Source: Filimonas zeae
GTDB lineage: Bacteria > Bacteroidota > Bacteroidia > Chitinophagales > Chitinophagaceae
DNA length: 64,000 nucleotides
Direction: 5' to 3'
Assembly: GCF_014641615.1 (NCBI RefSeq)
Contig: NZ_BMIB01000006.1
Span: forward strand, 124,001-188,000
Both the position numbers and the translations under genes were made by a program. Every line of letters begins with the position of its first letter. Within the stretch, counting starts at the first letter, position 1. The notes under the pieces were generated by a model. It did no database searches and was not told the DNA's origin. It worked only from the letters and a program-made list of their open reading frames with translations. Shown here piece by piece: positions 59,116 to 64,000 of this stretch.

Positions 59116-59976
59116 TTACCTGCCTGCAATTTTTTCCAGCAGTTCCATTTCTTCTTCGTTAAGGGAAATGGCTGCGGCTGCAATGTTTTCTTCCAGATGT
59201 TTTACGCGGGAGGTGCCTGGTATCAGCAGAATATTGGGTGAGTAATGCAGCAACCAGCTTAACGCCAGCTGATGCAGGCTCACGCCTTTCTTCTGTGCAA
59301 ACTGCTCCAGTTTGGTAAGCGCCTCGCTGTTGCCGCCGCCTAAAGGATACCAGGGAATAAAACCGATACCTTCATCGTTACAAAACTGCAGCTCGGCCTC
59401 CCACTTACGGTTATCAAAGCTGTACATATTTTGTACAGATACAATATCCACATATTCCTGTGCCTTCTGTATCTCTGCCACTTTTACTTCAGACAAGCCG
59501 ATATGTTGTATCAGACCATCTTCCTGCGCTTTCTGTAAAAAGGCCAGCGAATCTTCAAACGGCACGTTAGGGTCAATACGGTGCAGCTGGTACAACTGAA
59601 TACTATCTACCTTTAAACGTTCCAGACTTCCTTCCAGCGCTTCCCGCAAATGATCGGGGTGGGCATTTACCGGCCATTGGTCAGGCCCGGTGCGGAGCAA
59701 ACCACCTTTGGTGGCAATTACCAGATTATCTGCATACGGATACAAGGCTTCGGCAATCAGCTCTTCCGATACATGCGGGCCGTAGCTGTCTGCCGTATCA
59801 ATAAAATCCACTCCCAGCTCCACTGCACGCTGCAATACGCGTATGGCTTCGTCTTTATCTGCGGGCGGGCCCCAGATGCCTTTTCCGGTAATGCGCATAG
59901 CGCCATAGCCCATTCTGTTTATGGTAATATCACTTCCCAGTGTGTAAGTGGGTTTGTAGGTAGTAGCCGTGTTCAT
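59116..59976 (-). CDS. Aldo/keto reductase
   Basis: 286 residues. NADPH-dependent TIM barrel with catalytic Asp in FIDTADSYGPHVSEELIAEA, Tyr in the same helix, Lys in VIATKGGLLRTG and His in LYQLHRIDPNVPFEDSLAFL. C-terminal cofactor loop LIPGTSRVKHLEENIAAAAI. Resembles the YdjG/IolS-type oxidoreductases; substrate unknown. Confidence 0.93.
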   Translation of the reverse strand: MNTATTYKPTYTLGSDITINRMGYGAMRITGKGIWGPPADKDEAIRVLQRAVELGVDFIDTADSYGPHVSEELIAEALYPYADNLVIATKGGLLRTGPDQWPVNAHPDHLREALEGSLERLKVDSIQLYQLHRIDPNVPFEDSLAFLQKAQEDGLIQHIGLSEVKVAEIQKAQEYVDIVSVQNMYSFDNRKWEAELQFCNDEGIGFIPWYPLGGGNSEALTKLEQFAQKKGVSLHQLALSWLLHYSPNILLIPGTSRVKHLEENIAAAAISLNEEEMELLEKIAGR

Positions 59977-60095
59977 TGTTTATGGTTTTATGTAGGTATA
60001 AGTACAAAGAATAACAGCAATTGTTTTGCCGGGAAAACTGATGAGTGTCAAGATTTAAGATGTTATACATCATTTACCGGTGTACGTACCACAGA

Positions 60096-60103
60096 TAGCT
60101 TTG
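60096..60103 (+). promoter_or_regulatory. -7 box TAGCTTTG of the OmpW-like gene
   Basis: Exact TAnnTTTG, 23 nt before ATG 60127. Confidence 0.55.
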
Positions 60104-60126
60104 AATTCTTAATCAAAACATCATTT

Positions 60127-60810
60127 ATGAAAAAGCTATTCATCATGGGTTGTTTGCTGGCAGGTAGTATTTCAGTGTTTAGTCAGAAAAGCAACGAATG
60201 GCGTATAAGGGCCAGGGGCCTGGGTATAGTACCACAGGAAAGCGCCGGTATTGGCGTAGTAGGTGGCGATATCAGTATTGGAGCTGCTTATATTCCGGAA
60301 CTTGACTTTACGTATTTTTTTACTAAAAACATTGCTGCGGAACTGATACTGGGTACCTCCAGACATACGGTTGGCACAAAAGGTTCTGACCTGTCTGCCA
60401 TTGGCGGCCCTTCTTCGGCCGATATAGACCTGGGTAAGGTTTGGCTGTTACCACCCACTTTAACGCTGCAATACCATTTACCGCTGGGTTGCGGATTTAA
60501 ACCCTATGCGGGTGCCGGTGTTAACTACACCATTTTTTACAATGCCAGCTCCGGGCCGGTGGTAAAGAATGTTTCTTACCAAAACAAGTTTGGCTTTGCC
60601 ACTCAGTTGGGTATAGATTACGACATCAGCAAAAAGCTATACCTGAACATAGATGTGAAAAAGATATTTCTGAAAACAGATGCAACCGTAGATGCGTCTA
60701 ACCTTACCCCTTCTGCACATCCTGAGTTAAACAGTGTGCTGGGTAATATAGGCGCCCCCACCAAAATAAACCCCTGGGTATTTGGAATAGGCATCGGTTA
60801 TAAGCTGTAA
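60127..60810 (+). CDS. OmpW family outer membrane protein
   Basis: 227 residues from ATG 60127, giving signal peptide MKKLFIMGCLLAGSISVFSQ. Eight-stranded barrel features: WRIRARGLGIVPQESAG, the VWLLPPTLTLQYHLPLGCGF segment typical of OmpW, FKPYAGAGVNYTIFYN, and a C-terminal aromatic-ending strand (WVFGIGIGYKL). A small hydrophobic-solute channel or stress-related barrel. The longer upstream frame is only leader DNA. Confidence 0.92.
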   Translation: MKKLFIMGCLLAGSISVFSQKSNEWRIRARGLGIVPQESAGIGVVGGDISIGAAYIPELDFTYFFTKNIAAELILGTSRHTVGTKGSDLSAIGGPSSADIDLGKVWLLPPTLTLQYHLPLGCGFKPYAGAGVNYTIFYNASSGPVVKNVSYQNKFGFATQLGIDYDISKKLYLNIDVKKIFLKTDATVDASNLTPSAHPELNSVLGNIGAPTKINPWVFGIGIGYKL

Positions 60811-60830
60811 GGCTATAGCTGATAAAAGTG

Positions 60831-60866
60831 ACAGGGCTGAGAAGCACCGCTTTTCTCAGGCCCTGT
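60831..60866. terminator. Hairpin terminator after the OmpW-like gene
   Basis: ACAGGGCTGAGAA (60831-60843) pairs with 60853-60866 (one bulged base). It lies between the convergent OmpW-like and epimerase-like genes; the 86 nt after it hold nothing recognisable. Confidence 0.75.
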
Positions 60867-60952
60867 CTTTATGTATAATGCGCTTATCCCATATGTCAAA
60901 GAATGTCCAACACATTCCGGGCCTTTGCTTTTCATCAAACGATGTTACTAGC

Positions 60953-61597
60953 TTATAACTTAAAAAGCTGCCCGTTTTCAAAAATAGTTACGCCAGGTTT
61001 GGCGGCTATGGCTACAGTAATCATGGCTTTTGCCACTTCTGTTGAAGAAATTGGTTTGTATTTTTTTAAAATACCGATGCTGTTGAGCACTTTTACCAGT
61101 GCAATGCTCCAGCCTTCGCCGGTGCGCTTTTGTTTACGCGGGCCGTAAAGGGGGCCAGGCCTTACAATGTTAATGCTGGTAAAGGGAATGCGGCTTACAC
61201 CTTCATCCAGCTGGCCTTTCATGCGGGGGTAAAAAAGCTTTGCATCTTTATCGGCCCCAACCGAAGAAACAAGTACATATACCGGCACTTTGTTTTCAGC
61301 CGCAATAGAGGCCACTGCAAACTGATAGGTATAATCTACCCGGTACTGCGCATCCTTTCCTCCGGCCTGCTTCATGGTAGTACCCAGGGAGGAAAATAGT
61401 ATATCCCCCTGCACATGGTGTTTCCATAGCTGGGGTTTTCCAAAATCAATCTGGTGCTCCTCCAGTTTTTCGTGGGTAACACCGGTAGCACTTCTGCCCA
61501 GTACTTTTACTTTGGAGAAACGGTTGTCTGAGAGCAGCAGTTGCAGCAGCGCGCTACCTACCAGGCCGGTGGCGCCAATAATGATTGCAGTTTTCAT
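60953..61597 (-). CDS. NAD(P)-binding epimerase-like oxidoreductase
   Basis: 214 residues. Atypical SDR: AIIIGATGLVGSALLQLLLS (GATGxxG), FSSLGTTMKQAGGKDAQYRV and LVSSVGADKDAKLFYPRMKG, followed by INIVRPGPLYGPRKQKRTGE. Similar to the HTATIP2/YbbM-like group of unknown substrate. 17 nt downstream of DUF1543 on the same strand. Confidence 0.87.
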   Translation of the reverse strand: MKTAIIIGATGLVGSALLQLLLSDNRFSKVKVLGRSATGVTHEKLEEHQIDFGKPQLWKHHVQGDILFSSLGTTMKQAGGKDAQYRVDYTYQFAVASIAAENKVPVYVLVSSVGADKDAKLFYPRMKGQLDEGVSRIPFTSINIVRPGPLYGPRKQKRTGEGWSIALVKVLNSIGILKKYKPISSTEVAKAMITVAIAAKPGVTIFENGQLFKL

Positions 61598-61614
61598 GTT
61601 ACTGGTACAACATT

Positions 61615-62166
61615 TTAGAAGCTGTTTAGTTTAAAATACCCAAGATGTAAAACATCCTCAGTGTCAGCATATTCTGCTTTTTCAATCTGCAAATGGAACT
61701 GCGCTTTTGCAGATTGGGGTAAAATATCGGCAACTTCATACATGTCATCCACGTCTACCCCATATTTATCATCCACATGGGCTGATGCTGAATGCTTAAA
61801 AAAGCTCAATTGCTTTGCCTCTTTTATGGCACTGTTTTTATCGTTAGCTATAGAAAGAACCTTGTAATGATACTCTTCAAACTCGCCGGCTTTATATCCA
61901 CCCAGATTCAGAAAAAAGAGCTTTCCGGCATTATCCGGCTGAGCAGCTTCCAGCGGCACCACCGTAACGCGGTATCCGTTTACCCGTGTTACCTCGCGCC
62001 ACGCATCGATGTGGATGCCCTCTTTTCCCTCCGGCCAGAAAGTTTTGATAGCAGGTACCAGTTCTTTCACAGACGCGCCCACTCCAAAGAAAATGTCGTG
62101 CTGCTCCGTATGCCTGCCCGCCGGCTTGCATCCCAGTAAAAACATATATAATTTCATTTCACTCAT
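61615..62166 (-). CDS. DUF1543 domain protein
   Basis: 183 residues. The first 60 residues (MKLYMFLLGCKPAGRHTEQH, DIFFGVG, KTFWPEGKEGIHIDAWREVT) match DUF1543, repeated partly in the C-terminal half (LFFLNLGGYKAGEFEEYHYK). Function unknown. Likely co-transcribed with the next epimerase-like gene. Confidence 0.85.
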   Translation of the reverse strand: MSEMKLYMFLLGCKPAGRHTEQHDIFFGVGASVKELVPAIKTFWPEGKEGIHIDAWREVTRVNGYRVTVVPLEAAQPDNAGKLFFLNLGGYKAGEFEEYHYKVLSIANDKNSAIKEAKQLSFFKHSASAHVDDKYGVDVDDMYEVADILPQSAKAQFHLQIEKAEYADTEDVLHLGYFKLNSF

Positions 62167-62188
62167 ATACTGTTATTATTGAGTAGTT

Positions 62189-62575
62189 ATGCCGCTTCTT
62201 ACGCAAATACTCTGGCTGTTTTTACTGGCACTGCCCATAGCATGCATTGCCTGGACCGTAACCCATGAAGAGGTTTTTCTGGAACCGCGGCAGTATTGTA
62301 TTGACAGAAGTAAGCATAGCAAAACTTTATTCAAACGTAAAGTATTTTATTTATTTACCTGTGAATACTGTTTCAGCCATTATGTAACCATTTTTATGCT
62401 GATTCTGACCGATTTTCAGCTGTTGCTTACCGGATGGCGCGGTTACCTTATTGCCGGGTTTGCACTGGTGTGGGTGGCCAACATATACATGAGCCTGTTT
62501 GCCCTGCTGCGCGCCAGCCTGAAAAAAGAAAGTACCGAAGCCAATATTGAAGTAAAAAAGCTGGAGCAGTTATAG
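62189..62575 (+). CDS. Small membrane protein, hypothetical
   Basis: 128 residues, not recognised. Hydrophobic helices at about 5-25 (ILWLFLLALPIACIAWTVTH), about 63-83 (VTIFMLILTDFQLLL) and about 85-110 (YLIAGFALVWVANIYMSLFA); FTCEYCFSHYVTIFM contains a C-x2-C pair just before a helix. The C-terminal tail is charged. Divergent from DUF1543, ends 1 nt from a convergent gene. Confidence 0.7.
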   Translation: MPLLTQILWLFLLALPIACIAWTVTHEEVFLEPRQYCIDRSKHSKTLFKRKVFYLFTCEYCFSHYVTIFMLILTDFQLLLTGWRGYLIAGFALVWVANIYMSLFALLRASLKKESTEANIEVKKLEQL

Positions 62576-62576
62576 G

Positions 62577-62834
62577 CTAGTGCATATTGCCCAGGCCACT
62601 GAGCATAAGGGTACATGCAGAAAAGCCAATCAACACAAACATACCAAAGCCTGCCAGCATGCCTGCGCCCATGGTGCGGTACTCCTGCATAAAACAAAGA
62701 ATAAGCCCTCCAAAAAACTCGCCTATAAGCAACATTACGCCTATAGCCATAAAAGCCTCGCTGGTAAAAGCCAGGCCCAGCATTAAAAAATTACCCAGGC
62801 AAACCAGCAGCGCCACCTTCCAGAATTTACTCAT
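62577..62834 (-). CDS. Small membrane protein, 85 residues
   Basis: Three predicted hydrophobic helices (KVALLVCLGNFLMLGLAF, FMAIGVMLLIGEFFGGLILC, MLAGFGMFVLIGFSACTLML). Starts 9 nt after the radical SAM gene stops, so the two are probably co-transcribed and may cooperate at the membrane. Not recognised. Confidence 0.65.
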   Translation of the reverse strand: MSKFWKVALLVCLGNFLMLGLAFTSEAFMAIGVMLLIGEFFGGLILCFMQEYRTMGAGMLAGFGMFVLIGFSACTLMLSGLGNMH

Positions 62835-62843
62835 ATACTTCTG

Positions 62844-64000
62844 TTAAGCGTTTACAAATGTTCTTTCTTTTTGTAATTGCTGCAGATGATTTTCCTTGTC
62901 ATCTCTATACAGCAGATTCATGGTTTCAAACGGAATAATACGCCCGTCTTTATGTACAATATGTACACAGCTTTTTTTAATAGCCCGCACGTCAAAATCC
63001 CAGGCATCAATAAACCGCATAATAATAATGCGGAACAGGTTGTCGTACCCCAGCCCCGGTGCATGTATCTGTGGCAGGCAGCATAGTAACTCTTTAAAGT
63101 TATCCTGCACTTTATCTACAGAAATACCGGTGCTGAATATAGAGAGCATGTGTTTATGCAAAGCCTCATCCTGCTCGTATACAATAGTATTTCTGCCGTT
63201 GTGAAGCAGATGGGCAGGATCTACATAACGCGTCATAGGAAATACCTGATTGCCCAGCTTTAACGCATAGCCCATTACCAGCGCATCGGGGTTACAGGGC
63301 ACCGGTATCAGATCGTTGGGCTGAAATACGTTGGTTTGGGTAAGTATCTGGTCGCGCACATCCGTCATGGTAATACGGTCGGTAGCCGGATCAAACTTAT
63401 CCAGGCGGCCCGCTATCTGCACGGGCTGAAAAGTAACGCCTCTTACACAACGTTGTTTCAGCGCAAAGTCAATAATACTACCGGTTTCATCATCATTAAC
63501 CCCCTTTTGCACGGTTACCACCAGGGTGGTAGACACGTTAAACTCGTTCAGGTGTTCCAGCGCTTTGGCCCGTACTTCCGCTAAATCTTCACCGCGCAGC
63601 TTTTGCAGGGCCTCCGGTTTAAACGAATCAAACTGGAGGTAGATTTCAAAGTCGGGCTGGTAGGTGGCCAGGCGTTTTACAAACTCCGGGTCTTTGGCTA
63701 TCCGAATGCCATTGGTATTTACCATCAGGTGTTTGATGGGTTTCTTTTTGGCAATATCCAGTATTTCAAAAAACTGCGGATGCACGGTAGGTTCGCCGCC
63801 GCTTATCTGCACCACATCGGGCTGCCCTTCGTTGGCTACAATAATATCCAGCATACGCTCCACCTCTTCTACCGTGCGGTGGCGGCCATAGTGGGGCGAA
63901 CTCATGGCATAGCAGGTGGGGCAGGTAAGGTTACAGCGGTCTGTAATTTCCACCACGGTAAGGCAGCTGTGCTGCTCATGATCGCGGCAGAGGCCACAAT
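62844..64000 (-). CDS. Radical SAM protein, MJ0619/tetraether-synthase-like (partial, N-terminus beyond window)
   Basis: The frame is open to the window edge, so the true start lies outside; 385 residues are visible. The radical SAM cluster is RCNLTCPTCYAMSS (CxxxCxxC) and the SAM-binding GGE is in VQISGGEPTVHPQFFEIL. Upstream residues CGLCRDHEQHSCLTVVEITD add a C-x2-C and a further Cys before the core, as in the MJ0619/Tes group of radical SAM enzymes acting on lipids or pterins. The C-terminus has several more cysteines (KELLCCLPQ, KKSCVHIVH). Paired with a small membrane protein. Substrate unknown. Confidence 0.85.
   Translation of the reverse strand, partial: CGLCRDHEQHSCLTVVEITDRCNLTCPTCYAMSSPHYGRHRTVEEVERMLDIIVANEGQPDVVQISGGEPTVHPQFFEILDIAKKKPIKHLMVNTNGIRIAKDPEFVKRLATYQPDFEIYLQFDSFKPEALQKLRGEDLAEVRAKALEHLNEFNVSTTLVVTVQKGVNDDETGSIIDFALKQRCVRGVTFQPVQIAGRLDKFDPATDRITMTDVRDQILTQTNVFQPNDLIPVPCNPDALVMGYALKLGNQVFPMTRYVDPAHLLHNGRNTIVYEQDEALHKHMLSIFSTGISVDKVQDNFKELLCCLPQIHAPGLGYDNLFRIIIMRFIDAWDFDVRAIKKSCVHIVHKDGRIIPFETMNLLYRDDKENHLQQLQKERTFVNA

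Noticed and set aside
59650..60126. Long in-frame extension upstream of the OmpW-like gene
   Set aside because: It is antisense to the aldo/keto reductase gene and contains the promoter; the ATG at 60127 starts a perfect signal peptide.
1..64000. tRNA, rRNA, CRISPR arrays, insertion sequences or prophage
   Set aside because: Intergenic regions were read for cloverleaf-like segments, regular spaced repeats, transposase motifs and phage genes; none was found.

Overview
The window is chromosomal DNA of a member of the Bacteroidota, most likely the family Chitinophagaceae. The main reasons are the TAnnTTTG (-7 type) promoter boxes, the near absence of Shine-Dalgarno sequences, a 41-residue 30S protein THX gene next to HU, a methionine synthase split into two genes, many secreted proteins with Bacteroidota-type signal peptides or lipoboxes, and families typical of the phylum (DUF3857 transglutaminases, GH92, DUF4286, OmpW). 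The genus cannot be fixed from the sequence alone. No rRNA, tRNA, CRISPR array, prophage or intact insertion sequence is visible. One decayed gene lies at about 3.8-4.4 kb.

Layout. 1-3.4 kb (minus): serC with a DUF1015 gene running off the edge, DUF502, and an unknown gene. 3.4-4.4 kb: a non-coding stretch and the remains of a heptad-repeat gene. 4.4-11.3 kb (plus): a TetR regulator and a complete TolC/adaptor/RND efflux operon. 11.3-16.3 kb: small housekeeping and stress genes (XRE regulator, AIM24-like, Ohr, Bax-inhibitor-1-like, deacetylase, a 49-residue basic protein, SRPBCC). 16.3-21.6 kb (minus): a tight GH92 / basic secretory protein / GH92 operon that looks aimed at mannoproteins, divergent from a histidine kinase and response regulator (21.9-24.1 kb). 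24.1-32.3 kb: HAD phosphatase, M28 peptidase, cyclophilin lipoprotein, a UvrD-type helicase fused to a nuclease, an Ig-like lipoprotein and recR. 32.3-36.2 kb: a SAM-II-like riboswitch leader followed by the two halves of MetH. 36.4-41.0 kb: LOG-family protein, exonuclease III, DUF4286, HU, THX, pdxH and pyrH. 41-48.3 kb: bestrophin, recQ, the rplM-rpsI-rpsB-tsf operon and a C1 peptidase. 48.3-52.6 kb: two DUF3857 proteins. 52.8-64 kb: YjjG, SDR, GH26 mannanase, prfA-pheS, amidohydrolase, aldo/keto reductase, OmpW, small genes, and a radical SAM gene running off the right edge.

The most notable signals are as follows. (1) Four bidirectional terminator hairpins at four convergent gene junctions share an invariant GGTGTATC/GATACACC core, with neighbouring stem bases that differ but still pair; two of them also carry an identical 15-nt element at identical spacing. 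(2) A pseudoknot matching the SAM-II riboswitch lies directly behind the metH promoter. (3) One of the paired GH92 enzymes has Gln in place of the expected catalytic acid Glu, a change associated with mannose-phosphate uncapping. (4) There is a decayed 7-codon-repeat gene. (5) Several genes have a -7 box only 3-5 nt from the ATG, suggesting leaderless mRNAs.
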